From an uncultured Bacteroidales bacterium (GTDB taxonomy: Bacteria; Bacteroidota; Bacteroidia; Bacteroidales; Paludibacteraceae), in NCBI GenBank assembly GCA_946614295.1, contig CAMOGT010000018.1:1-15299 (forward strand): 15,299 nt of DNA. Reading direction: 5' to 3'. The first letter of the stretch is position 1; every line of letters begins with the position of its first letter. This document shows, in pieces, positions 1 to 5,679 of the stretch. The notes under the pieces were generated by a model. The model searched no databases. It was not told the DNA's origin and worked only from the letters and a program-made list of their open reading frames with translations. Both the position numbers and the translations under genes were made by a program.

Positions 1-503
1 ACGCGCAATGTCCGGAAGGCTTATGTGCCGCTGCTTGGGCATCGATGCGGGAGTTTGTGGTGGCTTTAGCGCATGGCAAGGGCAACTTTTACGATGGGTG
101 GATGCGCAATCCGATGAGCGCGATGATCAGTTGCAATGATGGTTTCCGGCCGTTTAGTTTTTACATTGAGGCTATTGACGAACCGACTGAGGAACCTAAT
201 GTGATTGTCGAAGAACCGAGGAACAAGCGGTTGCGTGGAGATGGTGCTGTGGATGAGCGCGTGAAGATGTTGGTGCGTGTGATAGGTAAGGCTGTGCTAC
301 CGCGACGACAATTGGTGGCTGATTTGCAACTGCGGCAAAAGAGTAGGCGAACGTTTATTGATCATTACCTCAAACCGGCAATTGCTCAAGGATTAGTCAA
401 AATGCAGTTCCCCGAGGTGCCAAGTCGTCCAGAACAGGCCTACAAACTTACCGCTAAGGGACTGGAGTTGTTCTCTAAGTTGAAAGAGGTGGCAGAAGAG
501 TAG
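1..503 (+). CDS. 3' end of an unrecognised protein with winged-helix-like C-terminus (5' partial)
   Basis: The frame is open from the left edge of the window to a TAG at 501-503. The first in-window ATG is at 45, but the frame continues upstream without a stop, so the true start may lie outside. I do not recognise the N-terminal part. The last 80 or so residues (from about VKMLVRVIGKAVL to the end) have the pattern of a winged-helix domain: a helix, then a LVADLQL/RRTFIDHYLKPAI recognition-helix-like segment, then LVKMQFPEVPSRPEQAYKLT as the wing. Such tails end Fic and AlbA_2-type ATP-binding proteins in Bacteroidales, where the wing often reads TIPDKPNSRxQKY. The preceding acidic stretch (EEPTEEPNVIVEEP) looks like a linker. 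Product and role are unknown. Proximity to the Fic gene suggests an accessory locus, but nothing shows a functional link. Confidence 0.5.
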   Translation, partial: AQCPEGLCAAAWASMREFVVALAHGKGNFYDGWMRNPMSAMISCNDGFRPFSFYIEAIDEPTEEPNVIVEEPRNKRLRGDGAVDERVKMLVRVIGKAVLPRRQLVADLQLRQKSRRTFIDHYLKPAIAQGLVKMQFPEVPSRPEQAYKLTAKGLELFSKLKEVAEE

Positions 504-827
504 GGAATTCGCAGTCAAGATCGATTGTGCTAAGTTTCTGACCTATTTTATTGAATCCTATCCGCAGAGCGTAGAGCAGACACGGAAGGCAGATATCTCC
601 TTCTGGGATAGATTTAAATAGGCTTGTCATCCTTGGGCTTGTTCCTTTTTTGGAGTACTTGTTCCCTTTTTGGCTTGTTCCTTTAAGGAGAATTAAAATA
701 ATAATTAAAAGGTACATGCTGATGGCACGGAAAATGTAGGAGAAAGAGTAGGGAATGGCGGTGCAAAACGAGCAATGGCGGTGATAAAAGAGTAAAATGG
801 CGGTGTAAAACCGATAAAGATACAGAC
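504..827. other. 324 bp gene-poor stretch with degenerate repeats
   Basis: No convincing gene or promoter was found here. A start-less open frame at 484-620 reads in part FLTYFIESYPQ and ends DISFWDRFK before TAG; it looks protein-like and could be a remnant of a decayed gene. At about 641-690 the motif cttgttcc(t/c)ttttt recurs, which read on the minus strand gives KGT/KGN-type peptide repeats. At 754-817 there are three imperfect copies of a 20-22 bp unit (listed separately). No Bacteroidota promoter (TTTG, about 20 bp, TAnnTTTG) was spotted ahead of the Fic gene. Confidence 0.5.
754..817 (+). repeat. three imperfect 20-22 bp repeats coding NGGxK-like peptides
   Basis: Units start at 754, 774 and 796, each with aatggcggtg followed by an A-rich tail. 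Each unit in its own frame reads N-G-G-(A/D/V)-K. The unit lengths (20, 22, 22) throw the copies out of frame with one another, and the third ends 10 bp before the Fic start codon. From general knowledge, NGGV-type peptide repeats occur as linkers in Bacteroidales Fic and AlbA_2 proteins, so this may be a decayed linker. Confidence 0.6.
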
Positions 828-1787
828 ATGGCATCAGAACTTAAAAAGAAATTAGCTCAATGTGAGCGGCAACAACAGCAGTTGTGGGCGTTTCGTCCTC
901 TGAGTAAGGAGACGTTGCAGTCGTTGCGTGAGTACTATCGCGTGGGGTTGACCTACACGAGCAATGCGCTGGAAGGTAACAGTCTGACGGAATCAGAGAC
1001 CAAGATAGTCATCGAGGACGGACTGACGATAGAAGGTAAGCCGCTGCGGGATGTGTACGAGGCTATTGGGCATGCCAAAGCATATGATTACTTATACGAG
1101 CTGAGTCACGATGCTCCGATAACCGAAGAGACGATACGTACGCTGCATCGACTGTTCTATCAGCAAGTGGATCCGGACAAAGCCGGTGAATATAGGCATG
1201 TGCCGGTGTTCATCAGCGGGAGTCAGTATGCAGTGGCACCGGTGGCTGAGATCAGCAAGCGCATGCAGCAGTTGGTGCAGTGGTACATGAACCATGAAGG
1301 CAAGATGCATCCGGTGCAGTTAGCGGCAGAGATGCACAAGCGGTTTGTGTATATCCATCCGTTCATCGACGGGAATGGTCGTGTGGCGCGATTGCTGATG
1401 AACCTGGTGCTGCTGCGCAATGAGTACAACATCGCGATAATTCCGGCTATCACTCGTTCGGAGTACGTGGCAGCGCTGGAGGCAGGACACAAAGAGCCGG
1501 AGGTGTTTGAGAGTTTTATTGCGGACCGGGTGATCATGACGCAACTGGACATCCTGCGTCTGTTCCAAGCCACTGAGCCAACGCCGAAAGCGGAAGATTT
1601 TGAGGCGCGACTGCTGGAGACGATAACGACCAATCCTGGTTTGAACACGCCGCAGTTGGTGGCGCGTCTAGGACGCAGTCTGCGGACAACGCAGCGGTAC
1701 CTGAAGCAGCTGTCGGACGCGAAACGGATTGTGTTCAAGGGCGTTGCGAAGAAGGGTGGGTATCATCCGGTGGATTCTTCCGATTGA
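828..1787 (+). CDS. Fic family protein, class II (AMPylase-type), with C-terminal winged helix
   Basis: 319 aa. The Fic core carries the full catalytic motif HPFIDGNGRVAR at residues 177-188: His177 is the general base, Asp181 coordinates Mg2+, and GNGR binds the nucleotide phosphates. Fic enzymes usually transfer AMP from ATP to a Ser/Thr/Tyr hydroxyl of a target protein. An N-terminal inhibitory motif of the (S/T)xxxE(G/N) type is present as S45-N-A-L-E49-G50, which places the protein in class II (self-inhibited in cis), so no separate antitoxin is expected. Residues 258-315 (NTPQLVARLGRSLRTTQRYLKQL, then a basic wing) form a winged helix that probably binds DNA, possibly for autoregulation. 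Length and architecture are normal and all key residues are intact. The start at 828 has no clear Shine-Dalgarno, as usual in this phylum. The target is unknown. Confidence 0.93.
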   Translation: MASELKKKLAQCERQQQQLWAFRPLSKETLQSLREYYRVGLTYTSNALEGNSLTESETKIVIEDGLTIEGKPLRDVYEAIGHAKAYDYLYELSHDAPITEETIRTLHRLFYQQVDPDKAGEYRHVPVFISGSQYAVAPVAEISKRMQQLVQWYMNHEGKMHPVQLAAEMHKRFVYIHPFIDGNGRVARLLMNLVLLRNEYNIAIIPAITRSEYVAALEAGHKEPEVFESFIADRVIMTQLDILRLFQATEPTPKAEDFEARLLETITTNPGLNTPQLVARLGRSLRTTQRYLKQLSDAKRIVFKGVAKKGGYHPVDSSD

Positions 1788-1798
1788 GTCCGTTGAAG

Positions 1799-1951
1799 AT
1801 GGATTTTAATCAGGTCAACGCACGTGGACTGCGGCGCATGATGCGCAACGTCATCCGTCGTTCTGCCGATAAGGAGCATGTGGATGTGGTGCTTATTGGG
1901 CATGCGCTAACTTTTTTTAAACATCGTATTTTATTGAAAAATTTTAAAACT
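1799..1951 (+). pseudogene. possible transposase C-terminal remnant upstream of wecB
   Basis: The wecB reading frame stays open upstream of the likely wecB start as far as an ATG at 1784, which overlaps the Fic stop. The extra peptide (MDFNQVNARGLRRMMRNVIR, later VDVVLIGHALTFFKHRIL) is not part of any epimerase. Its pattern, a 'RGL..' segment followed by a hydrophobic helix with Asn/His near the end, loosely resembles the C-terminal tail of IS1182/IS5-like transposases. No terminal inverted repeats or target duplication were seen. The identification is weak; it could equally be non-coding leader sequence that happens to be open. Confidence 0.25.
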
Positions 1952-3142
1952 ATGCATATAACATTGATTGCAGGGGCGAGGCCCAATTTTATGAAGATTG
2001 CACCGCTGATTAAGGCGATTGAGGCGGATAAACGCGTCTCTTATCGTTTGGTGCATACGGGGCAACACTATGACAAGAACATGAGTGACACGTTCTTTGA
2101 GGAACTCGGGATTCCTGCTCCGGATGTGAACCTCGGTTGCGGCGGAGGTACGCAGGCAGAGCAGACGGCGCATATCATGGTGGAGTTTGAGAAAGACCTG
2201 TTGGCACATCCGACAGATATAGTGCTTGTGGTGGGCGATGTGACAAGCACCATGGCTTGCTCTATCGTAGCCAAGAAACTGAACACCAAGGTCTGTCATG
2301 TGGAAGCCGGTATACGTTCCTGGGATCTGACGATGCCGGAGGAAATCAACCGAATGGTGACGGATAGTCTGGCGGATTATATGTTCACGACCTCAGAGGT
2401 GGCGAATCGCAACCTGGTAAGGCAAGGAGCCTTGTTAGTTGAGAGTGGAGAGATGAGAGTTGAGAGTAGTTCGAAAGTGGAAGGTGGCAAGTCTCTGCCG
2501 GAGGATAAGTATGCCTATGAGCGCGTGCCACAGAAAGTTTGGCATGTGGGCAATGTGATGATCGATACGCTGCTGGCAAACAGGGCTCGTTTCCGCAAAC
2601 CGCAGGTATGGGACGAGTTGGGGCTGAAAGAGAAAGAGTACATCGTGATGACTATGCACCGCCCGGCGAACGTAGATGAAGAGAACCATCTGCGCTCGCT
2701 GATGGAACAGATTATCGCGAACGTACACGGGCTGCCTATCATCTTCCCGATTCATCCGCGTACCGCCAAGATATTCTATAATCTATGGGGCGACGCGGAG
2801 GCATTGGCAAAACGTTTCCCGAACCTCCATATCGTAGAACCGATGGGGTATCTGGAGTTCAACTATCTGGTGGAGCGCGCGAAAGCGGTAGTGACTGACT
2901 CCGGAGGTATCACCGAGGAGACCACTGTCATGGGCGTTCCGTGTATCACGTTGCGCGACAATACCGAGCGGCCGGAGACCTGTACCATCGGTACGAACGA
3001 GTTGATCGGTACCGATCCGGCGGCTATCAAACCGGCGCTGGATATCCTCTTTGCCGGGCAATGGAAGAAAGGTGCCATCCCGCCACTGTGGGACGGTCAT
3101 ACCGCCGAGCGGATAATTGAGATCCTCGCAGGACTGGAGTGA
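1952..3142 (+). CDS. wecB: UDP-N-acetylglucosamine 2-epimerase (non-hydrolysing)
   Basis: 396 aa from ATG 1952. This start is chosen because the conserved N-terminus (MHITLIAGARPNFMKIAPL) begins there and an AT-rich leader precedes it. The enzyme interconverts UDP-GlcNAc and UDP-ManNAc in the cytoplasm, feeding ManNAc into surface polysaccharide or glycan synthesis. Visible family motifs are GARPNFMK (9-16), TGQHYDKNMS (36-45), GDVTST with Asp96, HVEAG with Glu118, PEEINR with Glu131, MHRPAN with His236 and TDSGGITEE (315-323); the acidic residues and His match the E. coli WecB active site. Residues about 160-195 are an extra loop between ANRNL and VWHVGN, encoded partly by the heptamer repeat at 2434-2490; the family normally has only a few residues here. 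No other polysaccharide gene is adjacent. Confidence 0.93.
   Translation: MHITLIAGARPNFMKIAPLIKAIEADKRVSYRLVHTGQHYDKNMSDTFFEELGIPAPDVNLGCGGGTQAEQTAHIMVEFEKDLLAHPTDIVLVVGDVTSTMACSIVAKKLNTKVCHVEAGIRSWDLTMPEEINRMVTDSLADYMFTTSEVANRNLVRQGALLVESGEMRVESSSKVEGGKSLPEDKYAYERVPQKVWHVGNVMIDTLLANRARFRKPQVWDELGLKEKEYIVMTMHRPANVDEENHLRSLMEQIIANVHGLPIIFPIHPRTAKIFYNLWGDAEALAKRFPNLHIVEPMGYLEFNYLVERAKAVVTDSGGITEETTVMGVPCITLRDNTERPETCTIGTNELIGTDPAAIKPALDILFAGQWKKGAIPPLWDGHTAERIIEILAGLE
2434..2490 (+). repeat. in-frame heptamer repeat tract inside wecB
   Basis: Four consecutive 7 bp units of the form gagag(t/a)N lie at 2441-2468, flanked by looser units (gttagtt before; gttcgaa, agtggaa, ggtggca after). The tract encodes LVESGEMRVESSSKVEGGK, a hydrophilic stretch absent from the usual epimerase fold. 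Confidence 0.8.
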
Positions 3143-3164
3143 AAGAATGAAAGAATAACTGAAT
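3141..3164 (+). repeat. 8 bp tandem repeat spanning the wecB stop codon
   Basis: gaaagaat occurs twice in tandem (3141-3156), followed by aactgaat (3157-3164). The first unit contributes the GA of the wecB TGA stop (3140-3142). The same octamer recurs at 3728-3770. Confidence 0.7.
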
Positions 3165-3175
3165 GAATAATAATC

Positions 3176-3748
3176 ATGGATAAAAAATTTGTAGTAACAA
3201 TCGGTCGGGAGTTTGGGACCGGAGGACGGCAGATAGCCGTGGAGTTAGCGAAGATACTGGGTGTGGAGGTGTATGACAAAGGACTGCTGCGGCAGCTGGA
3301 GGAGCGGTACAACATGACCCAGGAAGAGCTCGATAAAGTCAAGGCAATGAAGAAGAGTTGGTGGTATGAGACCATCTCGCAGGATCTGTACAACGACGAG
3401 GAGTTCATCGTGCGGTCGCTGGCGGAGAAAGAGTCGTGCGTCATCCTCGGGCGGACAGGGTTCCATATCTTCCGCGATAACCCCAATGCGTTCAAAGTGT
3501 TCCTGATCGCCGACAAGGCGTTCCGTCGCGACAAAGTGGCGCGGAGGTTGAATATCAATGAAGGCAGTGCCGATCTGCTGATTAACAAGGTAGATGAAGC
3601 GCGGGAGAATTTCACCCATACCTTCAGCGGCAAGAGCCGGTACGATGCGCGGAACTACGACCTGGTGCTGAATGTAGCAGGGCTGAAGCCGAAACAGATT
3701 GCCGGGTTCATCGCCGAATGCGTGAAGGAAAGAATGATGAAAGAATGA
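3176..3748 (+). CDS. cytidylate kinase-like family protein
   Basis: 190 aa. The N-terminus VVTIGREFGTGGRQIAVELA is the nucleotide-binding loop of the cytidylate kinase-like family (Pfam Cytidylate_kin2), with GREFGTGGRQ at residues 10-19 in place of a textbook P-loop. CVILGRTGFHIF (88-99) and VFLIADKAFRRDKVARR (108-124) fit the core strand and the basic lid region. NYDLVLNVAGLKPKQIAGFI (160-179) is the usual C-terminal element. These proteins are assigned to nucleoside monophosphate phosphorylation by homology, but the substrate of this subfamily is not established and it is distinct from canonical Cmk. Length is normal. It lies 33 bp downstream of wecB and 20 bp upstream of the DUF456 gene, so co-transcription is likely. 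Its last codons (KERMMKE-stop) fall partly within an 8 bp repeat. Confidence 0.88.
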   Translation: MDKKFVVTIGREFGTGGRQIAVELAKILGVEVYDKGLLRQLEERYNMTQEELDKVKAMKKSWWYETISQDLYNDEEFIVRSLAEKESCVILGRTGFHIFRDNPNAFKVFLIADKAFRRDKVARRLNINEGSADLLINKVDEARENFTHTFSGKSRYDARNYDLVLNVAGLKPKQIAGFIAECVKERMMKE

Positions 3749-3770
3749 AAGAGTGAAAGAGTGAAAGAAT
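3728..3770 (+). repeat. 8 bp tandem repeat linking stop and start codons
   Basis: gaaagaat at 3728, then after 3 bp four contiguous octamers at 3739-3770: gaaagaat, gaaagagt, gaaagagt, gaaagaat. The TGA stop of the kinase-like gene (3746-3748) bridges two units, and the last unit supplies the AT of the ATG start of the DUF456 gene (3769). Confidence 0.85.
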
Positions 3771-4242
3771 GGAAGTAGTATTACTTGTTTTGGCGTTTAT
3801 ATGCCTGGTGGTAGGGATCATCGGGTGTATTGTACCGGGTCTGCCGGGCACACCGGTTGCGTACGCGGGTCTATGGATCGCGCAGGCAACAGAGCGTGTC
3901 GATTTCAGTTGGCAGATGTTGCTGGTATGGGGTATCGTGACGGTCGTAGTGTCGGTGCTGGATTATGTGGTGCCGGCATGGGGCACGAAGCAGTTCGGCG
4001 GAACCCGATATGGCGTATGGGGCAGCACGATTGGTGTGTTCGTGGGTCTTTTCGCCGGACCGTGGGGAGTGATCTTAGGTCCGTTGGTCGGCGCTGTGAT
4101 TGGTGAGTTATTAGGCGGCAAAGCTGCGGCTGAGGCTATCCGCGCAGGGTGGGGCAGTTTCATTGGTCTGCTCTTCGGCACGATCCTCAAACTAATCTGC
4201 TGCGGACTGATGACCGTCGCGCTGATTCAAGCGGTATGGTAG
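3769..4242 (+). CDS. DUF456 domain-containing inner-membrane protein
   Basis: 157 aa, strongly hydrophobic, with about four membrane segments (roughly residues 3-25, 48-70, 85-115 and 130-155). Family features are GIIGCIVPGLPGTP (16-29), the central LDYVVPAWGTKQFGGTRYGVWGS (64-86) and the Gly-rich FAGPWGVILGPLVGAVIGELLGG (95-117), typical of DUF456. No biochemical function is known for the family; it is a small integral membrane protein. The start codon lies at the end of the 8 bp repeat and there is no obvious Shine-Dalgarno. It ends 10 bp from the stop of the convergent RluA gene. Only a short, weak hairpin (gtttc/gaaac, 4244-4260) lies between the two, so any terminator there is poor. Confidence 0.9.
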   Translation: MEVVLLVLAFICLVVGIIGCIVPGLPGTPVAYAGLWIAQATERVDFSWQMLLVWGIVTVVVSVLDYVVPAWGTKQFGGTRYGVWGSTIGVFVGLFAGPWGVILGPLVGAVIGELLGGKAAAEAIRAGWGSFIGLLFGTILKLICCGLMTVALIQAVW

Positions 4243-4252
4243 AGTTTCGCGT

Positions 4253-5590
4253 TTAGAAACCGGAAGGGATGCAGAAATGCATCTCTTCTTGTGTATGGGG
4301 ATGGAGGAAGGTGATCTCCGCGGCGTGGAGGAAAAGCCGCTCTGCCGGAGTGCCATATAGGCGGTCGCCGAGGATGGGGGCATTCAGTCCGTCGGGATGC
4401 GCGGCATGCACACGGAGCTGGTGCGTACGACCGGTGAGCGGGTAGAAATCGATGAAGAAAGTACCATTCTCCCGCTGCTCACGGATGGCATAACGCGTGA
4501 TAGCCGGTTTGCCATGTTCCCTGTCCACCATCTGACGAGGCCGGTCGTAGGGGTTCGGCAGGAGAGGAAGGGAGATTAAAGATGAAAGATGAAAAATGAA
4601 AGATGAAAGGTTATGGGGACGCACGAGGGCTTCGTAGCGTTTGAGGATATCGCGGCGCTGGAAATAGGATTGCAGAACCCTGTAGGTATCGGGATCTTTG
4701 GCGAGGACGAGGAGACCGGAGGTGTCCTCGTCCAACCGATGCGCCGGTTGCAGATAAGTCAGATGATGCTCCTCCGCCAGATAGGTAACCAGCGAGGGTT
4801 CCGCACTCTTGCCGGGTACAGAGAGTAGTCCGGAAGGTTTGTTCACCACCATCAGATACTCGTCTTCAAAGATAATCTCAATCTGCCGGCAAAGTGCCTG
4901 AGCCTGCATGGTTTCCGGCGAAGGTTCCATCTCCATCCCCGAGAGCATATGACGAAGGATAGGTACGCATTTGCCGGAGCACGGGGCGTAGAATACCCCT
5001 TCCTGCCTAATCTCCGTATGCGACGGAGCTCCCACCCAAAACTCAGCCATTGCCACCGGCTCCAACCCATGCGCAAAGGCATATTGTAACAACTTAGGTG
5101 CGCAACACTCGCCTGTACCCGATGGAGGAAGGGAAGTTAAAGTTGAAAGATGAAAGTTCTTTGCCTGAAGGCACGATCTGAAGGTATGGAAAGATGAAAG
5201 AGATGAAAAATACTCGTCGGGCGGAAGGATAGGCGGGATATCGGCAAAGAGTTCCAAGAGGTTCTTGGACGAACCGGAACGGTTGAGAAAACGATAGTTG
5301 GCAAACAGCAGTTGCTGCAGCCGTCTGGACTCCTCGCGAGAGGTGCCTACAGGCGGCGTCTCCATCTCATAGACCGGCGGCACAAAACCCTCGTGGTGGT
5401 ACGAGCCGTCGAGTTTGGCAGAGAAAGCAGCGAGATAGCCTCCTTCATACACTAATACGCCGAACATCTTTCCCTGCCGGTGCAGTTCGCTCTCCGGGTG
5501 CGCTTCCATATAAGCATGCACGCGGGAGATGACGGCTGCTGCCGCCTCTTGCGCCAAAGGATGTGGAGGAAGTGTGAAAGGCGATACCAT
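4253..5590 (-). CDS. RluA family pseudouridine synthase, long form
   Basis: 445 aa. The C-terminal catalytic domain (about 238-445) converts specific uridines in rRNA or tRNA to pseudouridine. It carries IIFEDEYLMVVNKPSGLLSVPG, the signature HRLDEDTSG at 284-292 with catalytic Asp287, and GRTHQLRVH at 387-395. The N-terminal region has GECCAPKLLQYAFAHGLEP, MAEFWVGAP and YAPCSGKCVPILRHML (about 160-215), typical of the long RluA subfamily in Bacteroidales and some Gammaproteobacteria. That subfamily is usually nearer 550 aa, so this copy is short, apparently missing a helical section before residue 125. Two stretches, about residues 125-157 and 328-342, are repeat-derived inserts (5120-5218 and 4565-4609). 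The start at 5590 lies 23 bp downstream of a clear promoter -7 box. The RNA target cannot be told from sequence. Confidence 0.92.
   Translation of the reverse strand: MVSPFTLPPHPLAQEAAAAVISRVHAYMEAHPESELHRQGKMFGVLVYEGGYLAAFSAKLDGSYHHEGFVPPVYEMETPPVGTSREESRRLQQLLFANYRFLNRSGSSKNLLELFADIPPILPPDEYFSSLSSFHTFRSCLQAKNFHLSTLTSLPPSGTGECCAPKLLQYAFAHGLEPVAMAEFWVGAPSHTEIRQEGVFYAPCSGKCVPILRHMLSGMEMEPSPETMQAQALCRQIEIIFEDEYLMVVNKPSGLLSVPGKSAEPSLVTYLAEEHHLTYLQPAHRLDEDTSGLLVLAKDPDTYRVLQSYFQRRDILKRYEALVRPHNLSSFIFHLSSLISLPLLPNPYDRPRQMVDREHGKPAITRYAIREQRENGTFFIDFYPLTGRTHQLRVHAAHPDGLNAPILGDRLYGTPAERLFLHAAEITFLHPHTQEEMHFCIPSGF
4578..4605 (+). repeat. heptamer repeat inside the RluA catalytic domain
   Basis: Four contiguous 7 bp units on the + strand: aaagatg, aaagatg, aaaaatg, aaagatg. 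Read in the gene (minus strand) they give the Phe/Leu/Ser-rich insert SSFIFHLSSLI between YEALVRPH and the NPYDRPRQ segment. The same two unit types, reverse complemented, form the large array at 15131-15242. Confidence 0.9.
5132..5209 (+). repeat. heptamer-like repeats inside the RluA N-terminal region
   Basis: Units aaagttg, aaagatg, aaagttc run at 5139-5159, preceded by gaagtta; after a non-repeat spacer, aaagatg recurs at 5190-5196 followed by degenerate aaagagatg and aaaaata. On the minus strand this encodes a Ser/Leu/Phe-rich stretch (residues about 125-157) between PPDEYF and PPSGTGECCAPK. Confidence 0.7.
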
Positions 5591-5613
5591 GGGTCTTGCT
5601 TATAAATCGGGTA

Positions 5614-5643
5614 CAAAATTACAAAAAATCTTGCATATGTCAA
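5614..5643 (-). promoter_or_regulatory. promoter for the RluA gene
   Basis: Read on the minus strand: TTG (+ strand 5641-5643), 19 bp, then TAATTTTG (5614-5621), matching the Bacteroidota sigma-ABfr consensus (TTTG-like -33, TAnnTTTG -7). The RluA ATG begins 23 bp further on, implying a very short leader. Confidence 0.75.
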
Positions 5644-5661
5644 AATAATTTTGTAATTTTG
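5631..5661 (+). promoter_or_regulatory. promoter for the secreted-protein/DPP IV operon
   Basis: TTG at 5631-5633, 20 bp, then TAATTTTG at 5654-5661; the ATG of the first gene is at 5680. It overlaps the divergent RluA promoter, and the two -7 boxes lie in a perfect 13 bp inverted repeat (caaaattacaaaa at 5614-5626; its complement at 5649-5661). This is the only clear promoter seen for the genes up to 13119. Confidence 0.8.
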
Positions 5662-5679
5662 CACGCAAAATTGATCCGA

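Noticed and set aside
1..827. A toxin-antitoxin pair with the Fic protein
   Set aside because: The Fic protein carries its own inhibitory SNALEG motif (class II), and no small antitoxin gene with that motif lies upstream.
475..834. Minus-strand 119-codon open frame
   Set aside because: It overlaps the ends of two better-supported genes, and its sequence is low-complexity repeat read backwards.
1784..1951. An N-terminal extension of WecB
   Set aside because: The conserved epimerase N-terminus begins at ATG 1952; the upstream 56 residues match nothing in the family.
4243..4262. Terminator between the DUF456 and RluA genes
   Set aside because: Only a 5 bp stem (gtttc/gaaac) without a T-run; too weak to call.
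5596..5679. Earlier start for the secreted repeat protein
   Set aside because: It would put the TAATTTTG promoter box inside the gene and hide the signal peptide behind 28 extra residues.
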